7,267 nucleotides of DNA from Angelakisella sp. (GTDB lineage: Bacteria; Bacillota; Clostridia; Oscillospirales; Ruminococcaceae). Both the position numbers and the translations under genes were made by a program. The stretch covers positions 1 to 7,267 of the forward strand of contig JAAWEO010000104.1 of the NCBI GenBank assembly GCA_022794295.1. Reading direction: 5' to 3'. Shown here in pieces: positions 1-6,297 of the stretch (the first letter of the stretch is position 1; every line of letters begins with the position of its first letter). The notes under the pieces are model-generated. The model had not been told where the DNA came from. It searched no databases and worked only from the letters and a program-made list of their open reading frames with translations.

Positions 1-157
1 CAACAGAAAGTGACCCCTCGCCGGGGAGGCGAAACGAGGCAAATGGCCTTTAGAACGAGACAGGATTGCGAAGGGACTGACTGGCGCGTGGCAGTCAAAA
101 GAAAACGAGACTATGAAATAACAAAAGCTCCATATTCAGGACCGAGAGACAGACACG

Positions 158-189
158 TTCAAGAAGCGGCCCTTCGGGCCTGTCTTGAA
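158..189. repeat. long interrupted hairpin, half-site shared with the right end
   Basis: TTCAAGA (158-164) pairs with TCTTGAA (183-189). Inside it, after a small internal loop (AGC against TG), GGCCC (168-172) pairs with GGGCC (176-180) around a TTC loop. The 12 bases GGCCCTTCGGGC (168-179) reappear in inverted orientation at 7157-7168 in the other intergenic region. No run of T follows on either strand, so this does not look like an intrinsic terminator. It is more likely part of a structured repeat or RNA. Confidence 0.6.
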
Positions 190-481
190 GGGCAGACAGA
201 CAAATCCGAAAGCGCCTGGCGCTCCCCGCGAGTAGGTGTCGGCCAGTCTCGTTACCGGCCGCGGCTTGTCACTTCGAGGATACAAGGATACAGAGGGAAG
301 CGGCTCGTGCCTTTCACAGCGCCATATTATTAGCCGCGGCCTATATCGAGAGATGCTGCCTCATTTCGGGGAGTTTCGCCCGATCTCCGCGCTAAGAGCC
401 TCGCTACGCTCGGTTGTGCTCCGAAACGCGCCTGCGGGCGCAGTGCGGCGGTCGACCAGGCGCTGTCCGCCCTGGACCCGG

Positions 482-499
482 ACCGGACTGGTGTCCGGT
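482..499. other. hairpin 45 bases past the metH stop; poor terminator candidate
   Basis: ACCGGAC (482-488) and GTCCGGT (493-499) form a perfect 7-base-pair stem around a TGGT loop. It lies where a terminator for the minus-strand operon would be expected, but the sequence after it in the direction of transcription is GC-rich with no T tract. It may slow polymerase or protect the 3' end of the transcript, but it does not meet the usual picture of an intrinsic terminator. Confidence 0.35.
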
Positions 500-507
500 G
501 ACAGAAA

Positions 508-543
508 GGCTTCCCGGTACTGGGCGTTGGGCTTCGGGTACTG
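508..543 (-). repeat. imperfect 21-base tandem repeat directly after the metH stop
   Basis: Read on the minus strand, the bases right after the TAG stop start CAGTACCCGAAGCC (543 downwards), and 21 bases on comes CAGTACCGGGAAGCC (522-508). The period is a multiple of three, so in the metH frame it would encode two heptads beginning Gln-Tyr. It is short and could be chance or a small duplication. Confidence 0.4.
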
Positions 544-2907
544 CTACGCCCTGAACACACCCTTGGCAATATCTACCGATTCCTTGGCGTCCCGGGCGTA
601 CCAGTCCGCCCCGATCTTTTTGGCATAGTCCGGCGTCAGCACCGCCCCCCCTACCATCACACGGCAGGGCAGCCCCTCCCCCCGCAGCAGGGAAATGGTG
701 GCCTCCATGCTCCCCAGGGTGGTGGTCATCAGGGCGGAAAGCCCTACCAAAGGCGCCCCGCTCTCCCGCACCGCCTCCGCCACCCGCCGGGGCGGTACAT
801 CCTTCCCCAGGTCGATAACGGTATACCCGTAGTTCTCCAGCAGTATCTTGACAATGTTCTTCCCAATGTCGTGAATGTCCCCCTGGACGGTGGCAAGCAC
901 GATCTTCCCCTTGCTGACCCCCGTGCTTTCCGCCGGAAGGGCGGACTTGATCACTTCAAAAGCCGCTTGGGCGGCCCCGGCGCACTGGATCAGCTGGGGA
1001 AGGAAGATCTCCCCCTTCTCGAAGGCCGCTCCGGCCCGGTCCAGGGGCGGGATCAGCCTCCGGTCCACGATCTCCATGGGGGCCATTGTCTCCAGCAGCT
1101 CCCGGGTGAGGGCGGCAGCCTCGGTGCGCAGGCCGTGCTCCACGGCGTAGTCCAGCTCCATGGTGGATACCGCCGCCGGAGGAGCCGCCTTGGGCGCCGC
1201 CGCCCCGTAACAGGCCACAAACTCCCGGGAGTCCTTGTCCACCCCAGAGAGAAGGTTCCAGGCCCGCACCGCCCCCATCATCCCGGCGGAATTGGGGTTG
1301 AGGATGGGCAGGGTCAGCCCCGCCCCCAGGGCCAGGGTGAGAAAGGCCGGGTTGATGATCTCCCGCCCCGGCAGGCCGAAGGAGATGTTGCTCACCCCCA
1401 GGACGGTAGGACATCCCAGCTCCTTCCCCACCTGGCGGACCGCCCGGAGGGTCTCCATCACCGTGTCCTGCTCCGCGCTGGCGGTGAGGGTCAGGCAGTC
1501 AATGTACACATCCTCCCGGGGGATGCCATAGGAGAGGGCAGCGTCTAAGATCCTTTTGGCGATCCCCACCCGCTCCTCTGCGGTTTTCAGAATGCCCCGG
1601 TGGTCCAGGGTCAGACCCACCACCGCGGCCCCGTACTTTTTCACCAGGGGCAGCACCCGCGCCAGGGTTTCCTCGCTGCCGTTTACTGAGTTGACAATGG
1701 CCTTGCCGTGGCAGACCCGAAGGGCGGCTTCCAGCACCTCCGGGCTGGAGGAGTCCACCTGGAGGGGCAGCTCCACCACCCCCTGGAGGGCCTTCACCAC
1801 CCGGACCATGGTGGCCTTTTCGTCTACCTCCGGCAGGCCTACGTTTACGTCCAGGATATCCGCCCCCGCGGCGGCCTGCTCCAGCCCCTGGGCCAGGATG
1901 TAATCCAGCTCCTGGTTTTTAAGGGCTTCCTTGAATCGCTTTTTGCCAGTGGGATTGATCCGCTCCCCAATAACCCGGACCCGGTCCGTTGTCACCACCC
2001 GGGTGGAGCTGCACACCGCCGGGGGGACAGGCTCCAGGGGGCGTTTCACGGCGATGCCCGCCACCGCCCGGTTCAGGGCGGCAATGTAATCCGGGGTGGT
2101 GCCGCAGCAGCCCCCCAGCAGCTTGACCCCAAGCCGGGCAAGGGGGACCATATCCGCCGCAAATTCCTCCGGGGTGACGTCGTAGCGGCTGGTGCCGGGC
2201 TCCGGCAGGCCGGCGTTGGGCTTCATCACCAGGGGCAGGCGGGTCCATCGGCACAGCTCCCGGGCCAGGGGCAGCAGCTCCCGGGGGCCCAGAGAGCAGT
2301 TGATGCCAATGGCATCCGCCCCCAGGCCGGTAAGGGTCAGGGCCATAGAGGCCACCCCGCAGCCGGTGAAGGTGCGGCCGTTTTCCTCAAAGGTCATGGT
2401 GCAGAGGACCGGCAGGTCCGCGTTCTCCTTGGCTGCCAGCAGAGCCGCCCGGGTCTCTGCCAGGTCGGTCATGGTCTCAATGACAATGAGATCCGCCCCG
2501 GCGGCGGCTCCTGCCCGGACCGCCCGGGCAAAGGCCTCATAGGCTTCCTCAAAGGCAAGGGTCCCGGTGGGCTCCAGCAGCTGGCCCAGGGGACCCAGGT
2601 CCAGGGCGGCCAGGGCGTTGTCTCCGGCAGCCTCCTTCGTCAGGGTCACCCCGGCGGTAATAAGCTCCTCCAGGGAATAGCCGCAGCCCTCCGCCTTGTA
2701 GGGGTTGGCCCCGAAGGTATTGGAATAAAGGATCCGGGCTCCGGCCCGGAGATACTCTCCATGGATCTCCCGGATCCACTCCGGGTGGAGCAGGTTCATC
2801 GTCTCCGGAAGCACCCCCAGGGGCATTCCCTTCCCCTGGAGCATCGTCCCCATGGCCCCGTCCAGCAGGATGGGGCCCTCTTGTTCCAGCAGCGTCTTAA
2901 AATCCAT
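544..2907 (-). CDS. metH: cobalamin-dependent methionine synthase, short form lacking the activation domain
   Basis: It transfers the methyl group of 5-methyl-tetrahydrofolate through a cobalamin cofactor to homocysteine, giving methionine in the cytoplasm. Three modules are visible in the 787 residues. The homocysteine S-methyltransferase (about 1-290) carries the zinc cysteines Cys204 (GINCSLGP) and Cys267-Cys268 (GGCCGT). The pterin-binding domain (about 308-565) shows GERINPTG, DVNVG, VDSSSPE and GVSNISFGLPGR. The cobalamin cap (about 585-660) and B12 domain (about 665-787) carry GDIHDIGKN, with His679 as the lower cobalt ligand, then GLSALMTTT and GGA. The SAM-binding reactivation domain that makes the E. 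coli enzyme over 1,200 residues is missing; a separate gene two places upstream supplies it, as in other short bacterial MetH enzymes. The ATG is preceded by GGAGG with 8 bases spacing and lies 15 bases after the previous stop. It ends with TAG, at the normal end of a B12 domain. Confidence 0.97.
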   Translation of the reverse strand: MDFKTLLEQEGPILLDGAMGTMLQGKGMPLGVLPETMNLLHPEWIREIHGEYLRAGARILYSNTFGANPYKAEGCGYSLEELITAGVTLTKEAAGDNALAALDLGPLGQLLEPTGTLAFEEAYEAFARAVRAGAAAGADLIVIETMTDLAETRAALLAAKENADLPVLCTMTFEENGRTFTGCGVASMALTLTGLGADAIGINCSLGPRELLPLARELCRWTRLPLVMKPNAGLPEPGTSRYDVTPEEFAADMVPLARLGVKLLGGCCGTTPDYIAALNRAVAGIAVKRPLEPVPPAVCSSTRVVTTDRVRVIGERINPTGKKRFKEALKNQELDYILAQGLEQAAAGADILDVNVGLPEVDEKATMVRVVKALQGVVELPLQVDSSSPEVLEAALRVCHGKAIVNSVNGSEETLARVLPLVKKYGAAVVGLTLDHRGILKTAEERVGIAKRILDAALSYGIPREDVYIDCLTLTASAEQDTVMETLRAVRQVGKELGCPTVLGVSNISFGLPGREIINPAFLTLALGAGLTLPILNPNSAGMMGAVRAWNLLSGVDKDSREFVACYGAAAPKAAPPAAVSTMELDYAVEHGLRTEAAALTRELLETMAPMEIVDRRLIPPLDRAGAAFEKGEIFLPQLIQCAGAAQAAFEVIKSALPAESTGVSKGKIVLATVQGDIHDIGKNIVKILLENYGYTVIDLGKDVPPRRVAEAVRESGAPLVGLSALMTTTLGSMEATISLLRGEGLPCRVMVGGAVLTPDYAKKIGADWYARDAKESVDIAKGVFRA

Positions 2908-2922
2908 GGCTCATTCCTCCGT

Positions 2923-4650
2923 TTACGGTTCTTTCACCAGGGAATACAGCTTCATGTCCAAAGCCTTCCCGTCCTTGACCGCGTTTTTCCGCAGGGTCCC
3001 CTCCAAAAGGAAGCCGTTCTTTTCCAGCACCCGGCAGGAGGCGGTGTTTCCGGCAAAGGGCTCCGCAAAGATGCGCAGGAGATCGGTCTCTCCAAAGATC
3101 CGGCGGCAGGCCTCCCCCACGGCGGCGGTGGCGATGCCCCGGCCCCAGTAGGGCTCCCCCAGGTAGTACCCCAGTTCCCCAGTCTGCCGGTGGATGTTCC
3201 CCTGGCGGAAAACGGAGATGCACCCGCAAAGCTCCTCCCCGGTGAAGATGGCCCAGGACCAGACAGTCTCCGGCTCCGCCTCCAGAATGCCCCGGATAAA
3301 TTCCCGTCCGTCCTCCTCGGTGTAGGGATAGGGGATGCCATCCCGGAGGCCCGCCAGCACCCTTTTGCTGCTGATAAGACGGGGCAGGGCCCCGGCGAGC
3401 TCCGGCCGCCAGGGCCGGAGGGTGCAGCTTTCCCCGGGGGACGTCTGTCCCTGTGCGGGAAGGAACCGCTCCACCGGCCTGTTCTGGGAGGAAAACTGCA
3501 TGGGCGAAAGCACAGCCGCGTAGCTGCCGGCATGGGTAAGGACCACCGGATCGCCGGGCTCCAGGCGGGGCATGGGAAGGTCCTCCCCAATAACGTCCGC
3601 CGCGGTGCACAGATTCCCCACCAGCGTCACCTGCTCCACAGGCTCACCCTCCCTCAGGGAGAGAATACCGAAGGCGTTTTTCCCGGTGAAAAGGGGCTCG
3701 GTCCCCGCCGGATGGCGTTCCGGGGAGTACCGCTCCACCAGCTTGGCCAGGGAGGGGCGCAGAAAACCGTTGAGGGTGTTTTTCAAAACCAGGTAGGTCC
3801 TTCCGCAGGACTGCTTCCGATCCAGTACCGTTGTGATGTAGTAGCCGCTTTGGCAGGTGAGAAAACGCCCTGCCTCGATGATGATCCGGGTGCTGGGATA
3901 CCGGTCCCGGAAGGGGGAAAGGCATTCCTCCAGGGCAGCGCCCAGCCGGTCCAAGTCCAGGGGCGCCTCCCCCGGGGAATAGGGGATGCCTATCCCGGAG
4001 CCCATGTTGACGTATTCCAGACCGCCGCAGAGCTCCTGAAACCGCTCCGCCAGCCGGAGCATCCGGCCGTAATAGCGGGACAGGGTGCCGGCGTCCAGCT
4101 CCTGGCTTTTCAGGTGGACATGGATGCCGGTGAACCGGAGGCTTGGGTACCTCCCGTTTCGGACAAGCTCCAGAGCGGCTGCCTCGTCGATGCCGAATTT
4201 TGAGGGCTGGCCCCCTTCCCCCCGGAAGGTGAAATCGGGGTTGACACGGATGCCAACGGAGACCACTTCCCCCATTTCCTCCGCAATGGACTGGAGCCGC
4301 CGGACCTCCCCGGCGCTGTCCGCAATCAGAATGGCCCGGCGGATAGCCTCCCGAAGGTCCGCTGGGGTCTTTCCCGGCGCGGAGTAGTAGATCCTGTCCC
4401 AGGGAAGGCCCAGCCGCTGTGCCAGAAGGACCTCCCCTAGGCTGGCGGCATCCGCGCCGAAGCCCTGGGCGAAGATGCTCTCCAGCACCTGGGGGTGGGG
4501 ATTGCACTTTATGGAGTACAGAAAGTCGATTTTGGGAAAGTGCTTTCGCAGCCGGCGGATCTGCTCCAAAACAGAGCGTTCGTCATAGAGATAGAAGCTG
4601 TCATGCTCCCTTGCCAGCTCTCCGATGGCGTCGCGCAGTATCTGGTCCAT
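2923..4650 (-). CDS. fold-III PLP decarboxylase fused to a RimL-type GNAT acetyltransferase (MccE-like architecture)
   Basis: This 575-residue protein joins two enzymes. Residues 1 to about 397 are an alanine-racemase-fold PLP decarboxylase (ornithine/diaminopimelate group): Lys48 in YSIKCN is the expected Schiff-base lysine, His177 and His179 lie in GIHVHLKSQ, the phosphate loop is GSGIGIPY (217-224), EAGR (259-262) replaces the usual EPGR, and Cys348 lies in GNLCTAAD. True LysA has CES after that cysteine, where Glu helps read diaminopimelate; here it is CTA, so lysine synthesis is unlikely. Residues about 410-573 are a RimJ/RimL-like GNAT, with YWGRGIAT (501-508) at the acetyl-CoA loop and NTASCRVLEKNGF (535-547). 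The frame is continuous with no internal start at the join, so this is a true fusion. This domain order is known from MccE of microcin C. Start chosen at 4650: AAGGAGG lies 7 bases before it, and the previous stop is 2 bases upstream. Substrates are unknown. Confidence 0.9.
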   Translation of the reverse strand: MDQILRDAIGELAREHDSFYLYDERSVLEQIRRLRKHFPKIDFLYSIKCNPHPQVLESIFAQGFGADAASLGEVLLAQRLGLPWDRIYYSAPGKTPADLREAIRRAILIADSAGEVRRLQSIAEEMGEVVSVGIRVNPDFTFRGEGGQPSKFGIDEAAALELVRNGRYPSLRFTGIHVHLKSQELDAGTLSRYYGRMLRLAERFQELCGGLEYVNMGSGIGIPYSPGEAPLDLDRLGAALEECLSPFRDRYPSTRIIIEAGRFLTCQSGYYITTVLDRKQSCGRTYLVLKNTLNGFLRPSLAKLVERYSPERHPAGTEPLFTGKNAFGILSLREGEPVEQVTLVGNLCTAADVIGEDLPMPRLEPGDPVVLTHAGSYAAVLSPMQFSSQNRPVERFLPAQGQTSPGESCTLRPWRPELAGALPRLISSKRVLAGLRDGIPYPYTEEDGREFIRGILEAEPETVWSWAIFTGEELCGCISVFRQGNIHRQTGELGYYLGEPYWGRGIATAAVGEACRRIFGETDLLRIFAEPFAGNTASCRVLEKNGFLLEGTLRKNAVKDGKALDMKLYSLVKEP

Positions 4651-4652
4651 GG

Positions 4653-5336
4653 TCACTCCTCCTTGTTTGCCTTGCAGCTGGTCCCCGCTCTCCGGAAGGC
4701 GCAGGTCTCCCGCAGGGAACAGCTGCCGCAGCCCCTTTCCCGGGGGATGCTCTCCACCCCCGGCTCTCCAACGCCTATGACCGCTGTCACCGACTTGCGG
4801 GGGGTGAGGATGCTGCTCCCTGTGGCGCAGAGCCCCAAGCGCCGGGGGGCATCCAGCAGGGCCAGAAATTCCCCCTGGACGGTAAGGGGCAGGTCCCCGT
4901 ACCCCGGGCTGAACCGGCTGGTAAAGCTCCGGCCCGGGTAGCTCTCCCGGATGATCTCCCCGGCCCGGCCGCAAACCTCCTCAATGGCGGCGGCGGCACA
5001 GCTTTCCAGCACCAGGCTGCGGCTCAGGTCGGAAAGCTGGGTGCGGCGGAGAAGGGCATCCACCCCGGGGGAAAGGGTAGCCGCCAGGAGCACCGCCTCC
5101 CGGCAGCCCGCTAGGTGACCGGCCAGGTCCCTCCCAGGCAGGAGAAAGCCGCAGTCCAGCCGCACCCCCTCCGGGGTGACGTCACAGCCGAAGCCCCGCC
5201 AGGTCCACCGGGGGCGGGCAGTCTGTAAAAGCTCCCCGGCGCAGTCCTCCGCCAGGGGAAGAAGGGGGCCGGGGTCCCGCCCCGCCGCCCCCAAATAGCG
5301 GAGGACCTCGTCTAAGGGGATGCGGTCTAGCTCCAT
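4653..5336 (-). CDS. free-standing MetH reactivation-domain protein (SAM-binding)
   Basis: It should bind S-adenosylmethionine and help reductively methylate cobalamin that has been oxidised to the inactive cob(II)alamin form on MetH. In E. coli this is the C-terminal domain of MetH; here it is a separate 227-residue protein, which fits the short metH downstream. The N terminus has the family-like EVLRYLG (10-16). The SAM-site signature is RFSPGYGDLPL (141-151), matching the RxxPGY pattern of the MetH activation domain, followed by GLCATGSSILTPRKSV (168-183). An unusual tail holds Cys203, Cys206, Cys212 and Cys221 (CX2CX5CX8C), which could bind zinc or an iron-sulfur cluster. The ATG at 5336 has no good ribosome site. 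A TTG at 5345, in frame and three residues longer, has GAGG 8 bases before it and could be the real start. The stop is 2 bases before the next gene, so translational coupling is likely. Confidence 0.9.
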   Translation of the reverse strand: MELDRIPLDEVLRYLGAAGRDPGPLLPLAEDCAGELLQTARPRWTWRGFGCDVTPEGVRLDCGFLLPGRDLAGHLAGCREAVLLAATLSPGVDALLRRTQLSDLSRSLVLESCAAAAIEEVCGRAGEIIRESYPGRSFTSRFSPGYGDLPLTVQGEFLALLDAPRRLGLCATGSSILTPRKSVTAVIGVGEPGVESIPRERGCGSCSLRETCAFRRAGTSCKANKEE

Positions 5337-5430
5337 CACAGCCAATAGGAACGCCTCACTTCCGATTTTGGTCACGGCCCGGGAAGGCCCCAGTAAGCTC
5401 CTGCCGGGGCAGGAACTCGCCAGAACGGGA
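5337..5430 (-). other. longest gap inside the operon, with a small hairpin
   Basis: These 94 bases separate metF from the activation-domain gene and are the only sizeable break in an otherwise tightly packed operon. TCCTGC (5399-5404) and GCAGGA (5409-5414) form a 6-base-pair hairpin with a four-base loop. No T tract follows in the direction of transcription and no clear promoter is seen, so the operon probably reads through. The weak GAGG at 5354-5357 favours a TTG start at 5345 for the next gene. Confidence 0.4.
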
Positions 5431-6297
5431 TCAGGCCCGGCGCAGATTTTCCACCGCGCCGGAGATACGCCGGGCCACATCCGGGTCGTTCATGGTGTAG
5501 AGGTGGATGCCATCCACCCCCTGGGCGATCAGGTCCACGATCTGGTCAATGGCGTAGGCGATGCCTGCGTCCCGCAGGGCGGCGGGGTTCCCCTCGTACC
5601 GGCTGATCATCCGGGCAAACTTTTGGGGGAGGCTGGCCCCGCAAAGGGAGACCATCCGGGTGATCTGCCTGGCGTTCACCACCGGCATGATCCCCGCCTC
5701 GATGGGGACGGTGATCCCAGCGATGCGGGCCCGCTCCACAAAGGTATAGAAGGCGGTGTTGTCAAAAAACAGCTGGGAGACCAGGTGCTCCGCCCCGGCA
5801 TCCACCTTTTTCCGAAGGTTCCGGATATCGGTGACCGGGTCCGGGGCCTCGGTGTGGACCTCCGGGTAGCAGGCCCCGGAAAGGGAAAATCCCCCCTGCT
5901 CCCGGATAAAGGTGATCAGATCGCTGGCGTGGAGGAAATCGGTCTTAGGCTCCACCCCGGGGGTCCTGTCCCCCCGCAGGGCCAGGATGTCCTCCACCCC
6001 CTCCTCCCGCAGGCTGTCAAGGGTCCGGAGAATGTCCTCCCGGGTGGAGTTGACACAGGTGAGGTGGGCCAGGGGCAGGATGCCGTACTCCCGGCGGATG
6101 GCCCCGGCGATCCGGGCAGTGTCGCTTTTGCCCCCGCCGCCTCCGGCCCCATAGGTGACGCTGATGAAATCCGGCCCCAGGCCCTCCAGCTGGGCCAGGG
6201 TGTTCCAGATGGTATCAATAGAGCTGTCCCGCTTGGGGGGAAAAATTTCAAAGGAAAAAACGACACTTTTTTCGGCAAACAGCTTGGAAATGCTCAT
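5431..6297 (-). CDS. metF: 5,10-methylenetetrahydrofolate reductase
   Basis: It is a flavin enzyme of the cytoplasm that reduces 5,10-methylene-THF to 5-methyl-THF, the methyl donor used by MetH encoded downstream. The 288-residue length is normal for a bacterial MetF, a single TIM barrel with FAD. Visible motifs are FSFEIFPPK (14-22) with Glu17 at the position of the catalytic acid of E. coli MetF, AHLTC (77-81), LALRGD (105-110) with Asp110 placed to contact the flavin, YPEVHTEA (144-151), and SQLFFDN (174-180) with Gln175 in the folate site. The start at 6297 has GGAGG 7 bases upstream and overlaps the stop of the preceding gene by 4 bases (ATGA), a classic sign of coupled translation. No MetV-like or other electron-transfer partner is seen next to it, so its electron donor cannot be told from here. 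Confidence 0.97.
   Translation of the reverse strand: MSISKLFAEKSVVFSFEIFPPKRDSSIDTIWNTLAQLEGLGPDFISVTYGAGGGGGKSDTARIAGAIRREYGILPLAHLTCVNSTREDILRTLDSLREEGVEDILALRGDRTPGVEPKTDFLHASDLITFIREQGGFSLSGACYPEVHTEAPDPVTDIRNLRKKVDAGAEHLVSQLFFDNTAFYTFVERARIAGITVPIEAGIMPVVNARQITRMVSLCGASLPQKFARMISRYEGNPAALRDAGIAYAIDQIVDLIAQGVDGIHLYTMNDPDVARRISGAVENLRRA

Larger units (their letters stand above)
1..543. other. gene-free stretch downstream of metH, rich in short inverted repeats
   Basis: No convincing gene is seen here. The one open frame worth weighing (10-333, plus strand, GTG start) has no ribosome site and uses many AGA, CGA, ATA and AAA codons, quite unlike the G/C-ending codons of the operon genes. 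The part from 1 to about 360 is visibly richer in A and T than the rest of the window, while 360-543 is GC-rich. Small structures include AACGAGAC at 54-61 and 104-111 with its inverse GTCTCGTT at 246-253, a TGACTG/CAGTCA hairpin at 78-97, a 10-base inverted repeat GGCCGCGGCT (257-266) against AGCCGCGGCC (332-341), a doubled GGATACA near 278-291, and a GCGCC/GGCGC hairpin at 428-441. It could be an interspersed repeat, the remains of a mobile element, or a structured RNA; the sequence does not decide. Confidence 0.6.

Noticed and set aside
10..333. 107-codon open frame on the plus strand in the left gene-free stretch
   Set aside because: GTG start without a ribosome site, many codons rare in GC-rich genes, crosses several hairpins, no recognisable domain.
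482..499. Intrinsic terminator for the operon
   Set aside because: Good stem but no T tract after it on the transcribed strand.
1708..4203. 831-codon open frame on the plus strand
   Set aside because: Antisense to metH and the fusion gene; rich in Gly, Pro, His and Gln as expected from the complement of GC-rich coding sequence, with no domain. The minus-strand genes have clear motifs and ribosome sites.
2923..4650. Two separate genes broken or merged by a frameshift
   Set aside because: The frame is uninterrupted from the decarboxylase into the GNAT domain, with a short linker and no internal start or ribosome site at the join.
4651..4974. N-terminal extension of the decarboxylase fusion frame up to 4974
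   Set aside because: The extra 108 residues are an out-of-frame reading of the activation-domain gene. The ATG at 4650 has a strong ribosome site and starts the decarboxylase fold.
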